Source of the DNA: Marivita sp041725935
GTDB lineage: Bacteria; Pseudomonadota; Alphaproteobacteria; Rhodobacterales; Rhodobacteraceae
Assembly: GCA_041725935.1 (NCBI GenBank)
Contig: JBGRQD010000004.1
Location: 62,001 to 126,000, forward strand
Direction: 5' to 3'
Length of the DNA stretch: 64,000 bases
Part shown: positions 43,548 to 51,929 of the stretch, piece after piece
How positions within the stretch are numbered: position 1 is the stretch's first letter
Layout of the letters: the number at the start of each line of letters is the position of its first letter
Notes under the pieces: model-generated
The model's database searches: none
What the model was told of the DNA's origin: nothing
Seen by the model: only the letters and a program-made list of their open reading frames with translations
Position numbers and translations under genes: made by a program

Positions 43548-44663
43548 ATGTCCGAGCCTGTCCCAAGTTCATGGTGCGAGATTCATCTCGACCGCATTGC
43601 CGAAAACCTTGATCTGGCGCTGGGCCTGCTGCCCGAAGGCGCCAGCTTCTGCGCGGTGATGAAGGCCGACGCCTACGGCCACGGGATCGCGAGGGTGGTG
43701 CCTGTGCTGCTCGATCGTGGCGTGACGCGGATCGGTATCACGTCGAACGACGAGGCACGCGCCGTGCGGGACGCCGGGTTCACCGGCAGGCTGTTCCGGC
43801 TGCGCGCAGCGACGCCCAAGGAAACCGAAGCCGCCCTGACGGACCGTGTGGAAGAGCAGGTGGGGTCCATCCTTGCTGCCCGACAGTTGCGCAAACTCAT
43901 CGACAGCGGCCGCGCACAGGTGGGGGTCCATCTTGCGCTGAACGCCGGGAGCATGTCGCGCGACGGGCTCGATTTGGCGACAGACGAAGGCCAGCGTGAC
44001 TGTCGCACGATCCTTGCTGAGCTTGGGTCGCACATCATCGGCATTTGCACACATTTTTCCAGCAATGATCCGTCCCCGCTCAGGCACAGCGCTGATCTGT
44101 TCGCGGATCAGGTCGCGTGGGTCTGCGCCAATAGCGGTCTGAACCGGGCCGGCGTTCTGGTCCATGCAGGCAGCAGCCTGACGCTGCTTTCGGGGCAGCG
44201 GATCGAGACCGACATGTATCGTTGCGGGGCCATTCTTTACGGTGTGCTGAATGACGGGCAGGGGTTTCGCCCGACGATGGAGCTCAAGTCGCGCGTGGTG
44301 CATGTCGGTGATTATCCCAAGGGCGCGGCGGTGGGCTATGATCGCGAGTGCCTCTTGTCCAGAGATCGCCGTCTGGCCTGCATTTCCATCGGCTATGCGG
44401 CTGGTTACAGCCGCATCGCACAGGATCGCGGCGCGGTCCTGATCCGTGGACGACTTGCGCCGGTGCTGGGCAAGGTGTCGATGAATTCGATCGTCGCGGA
44501 TATGACCGGGATTGCCGATGTGCAGGTCGGGGACGAGGCGACCGTGTTCGGCGGTGAGGACGCGTTGCGGGTCGCGCCATCCGACGCGGTTGCACAATTC
44601 CGCACGATCCTGCCTGACCTCTTTGCCGACTGGGGCACACGTAACCCGCGCTTCTATCTCTGA
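43548..44663 (+). CDS. Alanine racemase-fold amino-acid racemase
   Basis: A 371-residue PLP racemase. Lys39 in VMKADAYGHG is the cofactor lysine, HSAD and MYRCGAILYG hold the PLP-contacting residues, and VGYDREC holds the second catalytic Tyr. In the place of the usual VSMD motif it has VSMNSIVADM: Asn313 replaces Asp, and GYAAGYSR replaces GYADG. These changes in the substrate-side wall argue for a substrate other than alanine. It begins two bases after the previous stop and is the last gene of the operon. A housekeeping Alr role is less likely. Confidence 0.85.
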   Translation: MSEPVPSSWCEIHLDRIAENLDLALGLLPEGASFCAVMKADAYGHGIARVVPVLLDRGVTRIGITSNDEARAVRDAGFTGRLFRLRAATPKETEAALTDRVEEQVGSILAARQLRKLIDSGRAQVGVHLALNAGSMSRDGLDLATDEGQRDCRTILAELGSHIIGICTHFSSNDPSPLRHSADLFADQVAWVCANSGLNRAGVLVHAGSSLTLLSGQRIETDMYRCGAILYGVLNDGQGFRPTMELKSRVVHVGDYPKGAAVGYDRECLLSRDRRLACISIGYAAGYSRIAQDRGAVLIRGRLAPVLGKVSMNSIVADMTGIADVQVGDEATVFGGEDALRVAPSDAVAQFRTILPDLFADWGTRNPRFYL

Positions 44664-44841
44664 GTGCTCGTCCAGCCCGATACTGACACGGTGAAATCTT
44701 GTCTAAGGTCCGGAACCCTCAGACCAAGCGCCGGTTGGTCGGATATACCGCCGCGTGTTCTGCAATCGCGTTTTTCAAACGGTGTAACAGCTGACCGCAT
44801 TGGGGTGTGCTGGCAGTCGACAAGGAGACAGACCGATCGAG

Positions 44842-46641
44842 ATGATCCCCCTGACACAGGATCAGATGATCCTGATCGCGATCCTGGTGTGCGCGTTGGT
44901 CGGCTTTGGCCTGACAACGCTGCGCCATGACGTGGTTGCCCTGTGCGCGCTGATCGGCTCTGTCGTGACGGGATTGACCCCCGCAGACGAAGCTTTTGAT
45001 GGGTTCGGTCATCCTGCGGTGATCACGGTGATCGGTGTGTTGCTCATCAGCACGGCACTGAAGAATTCCGGGGTCGTCGATCTGATGACGGCGCAGGTCG
45101 ACGCCTTCTCGAAAAGGAAGCTGACGCACCTGACCCATCTTGTGGGCAGCGTGACCTTTGCGTCGAGCTTCATGAACAATGTGGGCGCGCTGGCGCTGAT
45201 GATGCCGGTCGCGATCCAGAGCGCGCGGTCGCGGGACCGGCCTCCGTCGATGTTCCTGATGCCGCTGGCGTTCGGCTCGATGCTGGGCGGGATGATCACG
45301 CTGATCGGCACGCCACCAAATATCATCGTGGCGAACCTTCGCACCGACAAGGCGACCGGGGCTGAACCTTTCGGCATGTTCGACTTTACCCCTGTCGGGC
45401 TTGTCGTTGCGGTCACCGGGTTCATCTACCTCATCCTTGTGGGGTGGCGTCTTGTCCCGCAGCGCCGCAGTCAGGACAGCGACAATCACTCTGTCTTTTC
45501 CCGGCAGGATTTTATCGTCGAGCTCTTGTTGACCGAGGAGTCCGACTGCAAGGGTCTAACCGCACGCGAGATCCAGATCCACCTGCCGGAAAACGCAAAG
45601 ATGCTCGGGGTGTTGTCGGAGGACGGCATCACGCCGACCCGCACGGTAAAGAAGATTGGACCGGAGGACGTGATCCTTGCCCGGATCGACCACGACACGC
45701 TGGACAAGCTGATCAGCGAAGACCTCTTTTGCATCCACCGCGAGGGGGCTGAAAAGTCACCGGACGATTACGACTGGACCGATCAGGAATTGTCGGAGTT
45801 TCTCGTGCCTGCCGATGCTCAGGCCATCGGGCAGACCTTGGGCAAACTCGACCGGATGATTGGCCGCGAGTCCGAGATCATCGCTTTGGCGCAACAGGGG
45901 CGCAGGGTAAAGCAGCGCATCGCGACCCAGAAACTTGCGGCGGGCGATGTGTTTCTTGTCGAAGGCAGCGCCGAGACGCTTGGGGAAATGCCCGACCGGT
46001 TCGGAGTGATCCCGCTGGGCCAGAAGCACCGCAATCTGGGCGCGCCCCGCCGCCTGATTGCCAGCGTGGTAATCTTTGGGGCTGCCGTCGCGCTGACATC
46101 GACCGGGGTGATGAGTTCGTCCATGGCGTTCCTGATGGCGGTTCTGGGGATGGTTGCCATCGGTTCTCTTAGCCCGCTGGGACTGTATAACCATATCGAC
46201 TGGCCGCTGGTCGTGCTGCTTGGCGCGTTGTTCCCGGTGGGTGATGCGATGGTGTCCACAGAGCTTGCGAATGTGCTGGCAGGAGCGATTGTTGCGCAGG
46301 GTCAGGACATACCGGTCTGGGCGCTGATCGCCATTCTCATGGCCCTCACCATGGTTTTGTCGGACGTCATCAACAACGCGGCAACGGCCTTGGTGATGGC
46401 ACCGATTGCCATACGTCTGGCGGATAACCTGTTCTTCTCGGCGGACCCGTTCCTTATGGCCGTGGCGGTCGGCGCGTCCTCGGCGTTCCTGACCCCTATC
46501 GGGCACCAATCCAACACGCTGGTCTTCACCCGTGGTGGTTACCGGTTCGGCGATTACTGGCGCGCCGGGCTGCCGCTCGAAGTGCTGATCGTTCTCGTTG
46601 CGACGCCGATGATCCTCTACGTCTGGCCTGTTGAGCCGTGA
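44842..46641 (+). CDS. SLC13-type permease with TrkA-C domains
   Basis: A 599-residue membrane transporter with an SLC13/ArsB-like fold split by two cytoplasmic TrkA-C-like domains (about residues 200-390 from this start). Motifs FMNNVGALALMMPV and LIGTPPNIIVA in the first half and LSDVINNAATALVMAP and SAFLTPIGHQSN in the second are the duplicated N-N-A/T-P substrate and Na+ loops. It is a Na+-coupled carrier, often for sulfate or dicarboxylates. The ATG at 44842 has AAGGAG at a long distance (about 15 bases); no better start was found. Confidence 0.87.
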   Translation: MIPLTQDQMILIAILVCALVGFGLTTLRHDVVALCALIGSVVTGLTPADEAFDGFGHPAVITVIGVLLISTALKNSGVVDLMTAQVDAFSKRKLTHLTHLVGSVTFASSFMNNVGALALMMPVAIQSARSRDRPPSMFLMPLAFGSMLGGMITLIGTPPNIIVANLRTDKATGAEPFGMFDFTPVGLVVAVTGFIYLILVGWRLVPQRRSQDSDNHSVFSRQDFIVELLLTEESDCKGLTAREIQIHLPENAKMLGVLSEDGITPTRTVKKIGPEDVILARIDHDTLDKLISEDLFCIHREGAEKSPDDYDWTDQELSEFLVPADAQAIGQTLGKLDRMIGRESEIIALAQQGRRVKQRIATQKLAAGDVFLVEGSAETLGEMPDRFGVIPLGQKHRNLGAPRRLIASVVIFGAAVALTSTGVMSSSMAFLMAVLGMVAIGSLSPLGLYNHIDWPLVVLLGALFPVGDAMVSTELANVLAGAIVAQGQDIPVWALIAILMALTMVLSDVINNAATALVMAPIAIRLADNLFFSADPFLMAVAVGASSAFLTPIGHQSNTLVFTRGGYRFGDYWRAGLPLEVLIVLVATPMILYVWPVEP

Positions 46642-46702
46642 CTCGTCGGTTCGCGAGGCGCTCGGCTAGGAACTTTCGCGGCATGCCCTGCGATGTACCT
46701 GC

Positions 46703-47914
46703 ATGGAACAAGACTTCTTTTCGCAATGGCATGACGCGGCCCGCACCACGACCGGACTGTTCTGGATGGCCTTCTGGGCCTTCGGCCTTGGCTACCTGAT
46801 TTCGAGCATGATCCAGGTGTTCGTCACCGAAGCCCGGATGAAACGCACGATGGGGGACGCCGGCCCGAAAAGCGTGGCACTCGGGACATTCTTCGGCTTC
46901 GTTTCAAGCTCGTGTTCGTTCGCGGCACTGTCGACGACGCGGTCGCTGTTTGCCAAGGGGGCAGGGCTGGTGCCGTCGCTGGCCTTTCTGCTGGCCTCGA
47001 CGAACCTCGTCATCGAGTTGGGCATCATCATCGGGGTGTTCCTGTCATGGCAATTCGTTGTCGGTGAATATCTGGGTGGCATGCTGCTGATCCTGTTCAT
47101 GTGGCTGGTGGTCCGGCTGACCGCGCCGCACAAGCTGACCGAACAGGCCCGCGAACGGGCACGCGAACAGGAAGGGTCGGGGGATGAAAAGGTGCCGGAC
47201 TGGCGCAAATTGATCCGCCGCCGCGAAGGCTGGCGCATGGTGGCAAACCGCTATGTCATGGAATGGGCGATGGTCTGGAAAGACGTGTCCATCGGCTTTA
47301 CCGTGGCGGGGATCGTCGCGGCCTTTGTCCCGCAGCGCTTTTTCCAGTGGCTGTTCATCGGATCGGGAACCGAGGAGATCGGCTTTCTCCAATTGCTGCA
47401 GCATGCGCTTGTCGGGCCGTTGGCGGCGTTCTTTACCTTCATCGGCTCGATGGGCAACATACCATTGGCGGCGGTGCTGTTTTCCAACGGAGTCAGCTTT
47501 GCCGGGGTGATGGCCTTCATCTTCAGTGACCTGGTGGTGCTGCCGGTGCTGCGCATTCAGGCAAAATACTATGGCTGGAGGTTCGCGCTTTACGTGCTGG
47601 GTGTTTTCCTTTTGGTCCTCGTCGCGGCGACCATCGCGATGCATTACGGGTTCAAGCTGGCGGGCATGCTTCCCGATCCATCGACCGCCAAAAGCGTGAT
47701 CGACCGGGATTTCTTTCAGGTCGACTACACGCTCTTCCTGAACGCAGGGTTCCTGACGCTGTCGCTGGGCGCATTGGCGTGGAGAATCCAGTGCTTCGGG
47801 ATCGGAGTAGATTGGGGATCGAACGCGACCGAGAAGGTCCTCTTTGTCATGGCGATGATGGCCTATGCGTGGCTGTTGGGCGGCTTGCTGCTGGCACCGT
47901 TCTGGGGCGCTTAA
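46703..47914 (+). CDS. ArsP-like permease (PF03773-type)
   Basis: A 403-residue protein with about nine membrane helices. The first half has FFGFVSSSCSFAALSTTRSL and the second FFTFIGSMGNIPLAAVLFSN, the paired conserved loops of the ArsP_1/DUF318 permease family; a charged cytoplasmic loop (ERAREQEGSGDEK) lies between. Characterised ArsP proteins export trivalent organoarsenicals, but many family members have unknown substrates and no ars gene is next to this one. Confidence 0.8.
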   Translation: MEQDFFSQWHDAARTTTGLFWMAFWAFGLGYLISSMIQVFVTEARMKRTMGDAGPKSVALGTFFGFVSSSCSFAALSTTRSLFAKGAGLVPSLAFLLASTNLVIELGIIIGVFLSWQFVVGEYLGGMLLILFMWLVVRLTAPHKLTEQARERAREQEGSGDEKVPDWRKLIRRREGWRMVANRYVMEWAMVWKDVSIGFTVAGIVAAFVPQRFFQWLFIGSGTEEIGFLQLLQHALVGPLAAFFTFIGSMGNIPLAAVLFSNGVSFAGVMAFIFSDLVVLPVLRIQAKYYGWRFALYVLGVFLLVLVAATIAMHYGFKLAGMLPDPSTAKSVIDRDFFQVDYTLFLNAGFLTLSLGALAWRIQCFGIGVDWGSNATEKVLFVMAMMAYAWLLGGLLLAPFWGA

Positions 47915-48057
47915 AAAGACTGGTCGCCATGCAGTCACACACGGCGATGCACACCACCCACCAGATTGATTTTCCCAAAATCGTCGCCTAGACGCTTTTT
48001 GCGATAGGTCGGGCCAGTGTTGCCCCGTTCTGTGATGACGAAAGGATGATCTCTCCC

Positions 48058-49572
48058 ATGGCCAACCCGCTGTATAATTCGCTTTTTGCACCACATGAGG
48101 GCAAAGCGACGCCGTTCCTGCACCTGCCCGATGGCCGCACCATCACCCATGCCGCGTTTCTTGACCTTGTGGGCCAGATGGCAAACGCACTGGCGGAGCT
48201 CGGCGTTATGGCCGGGGAGCGCGTTGCGGTGCATGTCGAGAAATCATCCGAAGCGCTGGCGCTTTATGCGGCCTGCGTGAAATCCGGCGCGGTGTTCCTG
48301 CCGCTCAACACAGCCTATACCCCGGCAGAGTTGTCCTATTTCGTCGAGGACAGTGGCGCGGAGCTGTTCCTGTGCGATCCGTCCGAGGCTGAAGCAATGG
48401 AGCCGATCGCCAAAGCCACGGGCTGTACGCTTCGGACGCTTGGACCGGACGGTGAGGGCAGTTTCATGGAGAGCGTGCATGCGCAATCCCCGCTGTCGGA
48501 CATCGCGCCACGTGACCCCGATGATCTGGCGGCACTCCTCTATACATCCGGCACGACGGGGCGGTCCAAGGGCGCGATGCTGACGCAGATGAACCTGCTC
48601 TCGAACGCCGAGGCGCTGGTGACCGCGTGGCAGTTCACCGACCGGGACGTGCTGCTGCATGCGCTGCCGATCTTTCACACCCACGGGCTGTTCGTGGCGA
48701 CCAACACGCTGCTGCTGTCGGGTGGGGCGATGATCTTTTTGCCGAAATTCGACATCGAGGCGGTGCTTGCAGCCCTTCCCAGTTCCACGTCGATGATGGG
48801 TGTGCCGACCTTCTACACACGGTTGCTGGATGAAACGCGTTTCACTGCGGATCTCGCGTCGCATGTGCGGCTCTTCATCTCGGGGTCAGCCCCGCTTCTG
48901 GCGGAAACCCATGTGCAGTTCGAACAGCGCAGCGGGCACCGCATTCTTGAACGCTACGGGATGACGGAAACCAGCATGAGCACCTCCAACCCCTATCAGG
49001 GCGACCGGCGCGCCGGGACCGTGGGCTTTCCACTGCCGGGGGTCGAGGTCAAGGTATGCGATCCCGAGACCGGGGCTCCGCTGCCGCAGGGCGAGATCGG
49101 GGTGCTCTGGGTGCGGGGGCCAAACGTCTTCAAGGGCTATTGGAACATGCCCGAAAAGACCCGCGAGGAATTGCGCGAGGACGGATTCTTCATCACCGGC
49201 GATCTGTCCCTGATCGACGCGGACGGCTATGTCCAGATCGTCGGGCGCGGCAAGGATCTGATCATTTCGGGCGGCTACAACATCTACCCCAAGGAAATCG
49301 AGCTGTTCCTCGACACGTTGCCCGGCGTGCGCGAATCCGCCGTGATCGGCGCGCCGCATCCCGATTTCGGGGAAAGCGTGGTGGCGGTGCTGGTGCCTGA
49401 AACCGGGCAGACCATCGACATCGACGCGGTCAAAACGGCGCTGCGGGAAAGCCTTGCCGGGTTCAAGCGTCCCCGCGTGATCGAGGTGGTGGAGGCGTTG
49501 CCGCGCAACACGATGGGCAAGGTGCAGAAGAACCAGCTGCGCGACCGCTACGCGGATGTGTTCGGCAGCTAG
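48058..49572 (+). CDS. matB: Malonyl-CoA synthetase (MatB-like acyl-CoA ligase)
   Basis: A 504-residue ANL-superfamily adenylating enzyme. AMP-binding P-loop LLYTSGTTGRSKGAML, then ERYGMTETSMSTSNPYQG, GDLSLIDADGYVQIVGRGKD and C-terminal PRNTMGKVQKNQL with the acyl-adenylate lysine. The opening ANPLYNSLF and MTETSM segments resemble MatB. It forms malonyl-CoA from malonate, ATP and CoA. ATG 48058 is preferred over 48046 by ribosome spacing and family alignment. Its stop overlaps the convergent SDR stop in one CTAG. Confidence 0.87.
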   Translation: MANPLYNSLFAPHEGKATPFLHLPDGRTITHAAFLDLVGQMANALAELGVMAGERVAVHVEKSSEALALYAACVKSGAVFLPLNTAYTPAELSYFVEDSGAELFLCDPSEAEAMEPIAKATGCTLRTLGPDGEGSFMESVHAQSPLSDIAPRDPDDLAALLYTSGTTGRSKGAMLTQMNLLSNAEALVTAWQFTDRDVLLHALPIFHTHGLFVATNTLLLSGGAMIFLPKFDIEAVLAALPSSTSMMGVPTFYTRLLDETRFTADLASHVRLFISGSAPLLAETHVQFEQRSGHRILERYGMTETSMSTSNPYQGDRRAGTVGFPLPGVEVKVCDPETGAPLPQGEIGVLWVRGPNVFKGYWNMPEKTREELREDGFFITGDLSLIDADGYVQIVGRGKDLIISGGYNIYPKEIELFLDTLPGVRESAVIGAPHPDFGESVVAVLVPETGQTIDIDAVKTALRESLAGFKRPRVIEVVEALPRNTMGKVQKNQLRDRYADVFGS

Positions 49573-50348
49573 CCCCCGCCTGTCAGGACCGCGTATTCGA
49601 TCTGCGCGGTCAGTCCGCCATCGCATTCGATGTTGCAGCCGGTAACCCAGGATGCCTCGGGCGAGGCCAGAAAGCGGATCACCTGCGCGATTTCCTCGGG
49701 CTGGCCCGCTCGGCCTGTCAGATCGACACCGCGGCTGGCGCGTTCGCCGAAGGCGGTCATGAAATCGTCGAGGATCGGCGTTGCGACGGCGGCGGGGCTG
49801 ACGGCGTTGATCCGCAAGCCCAGATCGCGGAACCGCGCGACATTGGACAGCCCCCAGACGATCACCGCCTCCTTGGACAGGTCATAGGCGCGCACCGGGT
49901 CGATGGCTTCCGCCCTGATGAACGCCTCCGGGTCTTCGGACGGGCGCAACGCCAGAAAGCGCTGAACCTGCGCAAAGTTGCTGCGCCATCTGCCTCCCGC
50001 CTTTGAGGCCATGTTGACGATGGACCCACCCGGCGTGAGATGCGGCAGCAGGTGTTCGGTCAGCGCGATGACGGCCTGCGTGTTGACGCGCAGGATCGTT
50101 GCTTCCAACCCCGGTCTTGGCGGCAGGCCTGCGGCGTTGACCAGCGCGTCGATGCGCGACACCGGTTCGAGCATCGGGATTGACCAAAGGTCGGACAGAT
50201 CGGCGCTGATCCAGCGGTCGGCGGCGCTGCCGGGATCGTTGCGGTCGATGACCGTCACCCGATGCCCGTCCGACTTGAACAGGGCCAGTGCCGCCGCCCC
50301 GATGCCGGATGCGCCGCCGGTCAGGACGATATGCCGTTGCTCTGCCAT
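49569..50348 (-). CDS. SDR-family oxidoreductase
   Basis: A 259-residue classical short-chain dehydrogenase. Cofactor motif TGGASGIGAAALALF, NAAG at residues about 91-94, and catalytic YDLSK (YxxxK). The usual catalytic Ser position is in IVNMASKAGG. It interconverts an alcohol and carbonyl using NAD(P). It is the last gene of the minus-strand catabolic operon, three bases after the monooxygenase, so its substrate is probably a product of that pathway. Confidence 0.88.
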   Translation of the reverse strand: MAEQRHIVLTGGASGIGAAALALFKSDGHRVTVIDRNDPGSAADRWISADLSDLWSIPMLEPVSRIDALVNAAGLPPRPGLEATILRVNTQAVIALTEHLLPHLTPGGSIVNMASKAGGRWRSNFAQVQRFLALRPSEDPEAFIRAEAIDPVRAYDLSKEAVIVWGLSNVARFRDLGLRINAVSPAAVATPILDDFMTAFGERASRGVDLTGRAGQPEEIAQVIRFLASPEASWVTGCNIECDGGLTAQIEYAVLTGGG

Positions 50349-50351
50349 GTT

Positions 50352-51929
50352 TCAGGTTGGGGTCTGGCCGATGGCGGCAGCAAGAACATCCCGTGCGGTC
50401 GCTGGCAGGATCGTATCGCCGGACCATGCGACGAACCCGTCCGGGCGGACCAGCACGATGCGCCGTTCCCATGGCGCGAACCAGTCAGCGTTGCAGGTCG
50501 GTGTGCCAAGAGGGATGCCCAGACCCTCGGCGGCCTGTTGAAAGGCACCTGCATCGCCGGGATCGGCGCAGAGCAGGGTGAAATCCGGGCCAAGCACATC
50601 CGCCACGCCCCGTCCTTCGGGTCCGGCTGGGGGCAGGTGGTGTCCTGCGCGCGCGACAAAGCTGTGTGATCCCTTGGCACTGGGCCTGCCCTGACTGCCC
50701 GGCACGATGGGCGAGCCTTCGTAATTCGGCTCGAAATCCTCGACCCCCGATCCACCTGCGGCGCGGGCTGCCCATGCGGTCTCAAAGGTAGCAGCGTCTG
50801 TTTCGGGGTCGTGGTTTTCAAGAAACTCCCGGTCTTCGCGGATGAAGCTTTCGATGAAGTCCGTTGCGGTCGAGGCAAAGACCGGCTGGCGTTCAGCGCT
50901 GTAGCTGTCGAGCAGCGCATCGCTGCCCCAGCCTTGGATCACGGCGGCCAGTTTCCAGCCAAGGTTGCGCGAATCCTCGAAGCCCGTGTTGATGCCGTAG
51001 CCGCCATAGGGCGGATGGCTGTGCGCCGCGTCCCCCGCGATGAAGGCGCGTCCCGCGCGGTAGCTGTCGGCCAGCGACACGCGCAGATCCCAGAAGCCGA
51101 CATAGTCCAGATCCAGCGCGAATTCCTGACCCACCGCCTTGTGCAGCAGCGCGCGGAAATCGAAATTGTCCTCGGTGGTGCCAAGGGGCACCGGGGCGTG
51201 AAAGAACCACGACAGCCCGTGATCGACCCGGCCAAAGAACAGCCAGTACCCTTCGTAATCGGGGTGCAGCACATTGTAGAACGCCTTGCCCGGATAGCGT
51301 TTCAGCAACTCGTGCAGCTCTTCGGAGCGGAACACCAGCAGCGCCATCAGGCGGTTGTGGTCGGACAGGGTTTCGCTGATCCCGGCATGCTCGCGGACGA
51401 AGGACCGGCTGCCATCGCAGCCCACCACGTAGGACGCCTCGATCACCTGACGCCCGTCGCCATTGCGCTCCTCGATGGTCAGGCGCACGCCGCCTTCGGT
51501 CATCTCGAGGCTGTCCCCGGACCAGCCGTACAGAACCGTGATCGCCGGAATCTCGGCTGCGCGCGCGCGCAGGACACGTTCGGTCGCGTATTGCGGGAGC
51601 CGGGCATTGGGCGCGAAGTAATAGTCTTTTACGTTCGACCGGTTGAGCCAGTCATAGGTGTGATCCGACAGCAGTTTGCCATACGCGGTCATGCCCCCGA
51701 TGCCCCCGCCCTTGGGAATGGGATGGGCGCTGTGCAATTCGTCCTCGCAACCCCAGGCCCTGAAATGCTCGGACGTGCGCTGGGTGAGGTTCTGCCCCTT
51801 CGGAATCGGCTGCGGTTCGGGATAGCGTTCGACCACGCAGACCCGGATGCCGCGCTGGCCCAGTTCGATGGCAAGGCCCAGACCGACAGGCCCGCCGCCA
51901 TTGATCACCACGTCATAGCTGTTGCTCAT
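50352..51929 (-). CDS. FAD-dependent aromatic-type monooxygenase (group A)
   Basis: A 525-residue flavoprotein hydroxylase. FAD-binding GGGPVGLGLAIELGQRG at the N-terminus, DG motif YVVGCDGSRSFVRE, and GD motif FIAGDAAHSHPPYGGYGINT. A thioredoxin-like C-terminal domain (about residues 420-525) is as in the PheA/MhpA/TfdB family. It hydroxylates a phenol-like ring using NAD(P)H and O2. It overlaps the upstream aldehyde dehydrogenase gene by four bases (ATGA) and is followed by the SDR. The substrate is unknown. Confidence 0.88.
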   Translation of the reverse strand: MSNSYDVVINGGGPVGLGLAIELGQRGIRVCVVERYPEPQPIPKGQNLTQRTSEHFRAWGCEDELHSAHPIPKGGGIGGMTAYGKLLSDHTYDWLNRSNVKDYYFAPNARLPQYATERVLRARAAEIPAITVLYGWSGDSLEMTEGGVRLTIEERNGDGRQVIEASYVVGCDGSRSFVREHAGISETLSDHNRLMALLVFRSEELHELLKRYPGKAFYNVLHPDYEGYWLFFGRVDHGLSWFFHAPVPLGTTEDNFDFRALLHKAVGQEFALDLDYVGFWDLRVSLADSYRAGRAFIAGDAAHSHPPYGGYGINTGFEDSRNLGWKLAAVIQGWGSDALLDSYSAERQPVFASTATDFIESFIREDREFLENHDPETDAATFETAWAARAAGGSGVEDFEPNYEGSPIVPGSQGRPSAKGSHSFVARAGHHLPPAGPEGRGVADVLGPDFTLLCADPGDAGAFQQAAEGLGIPLGTPTCNADWFAPWERRIVLVRPDGFVAWSGDTILPATARDVLAAAIGQTPT

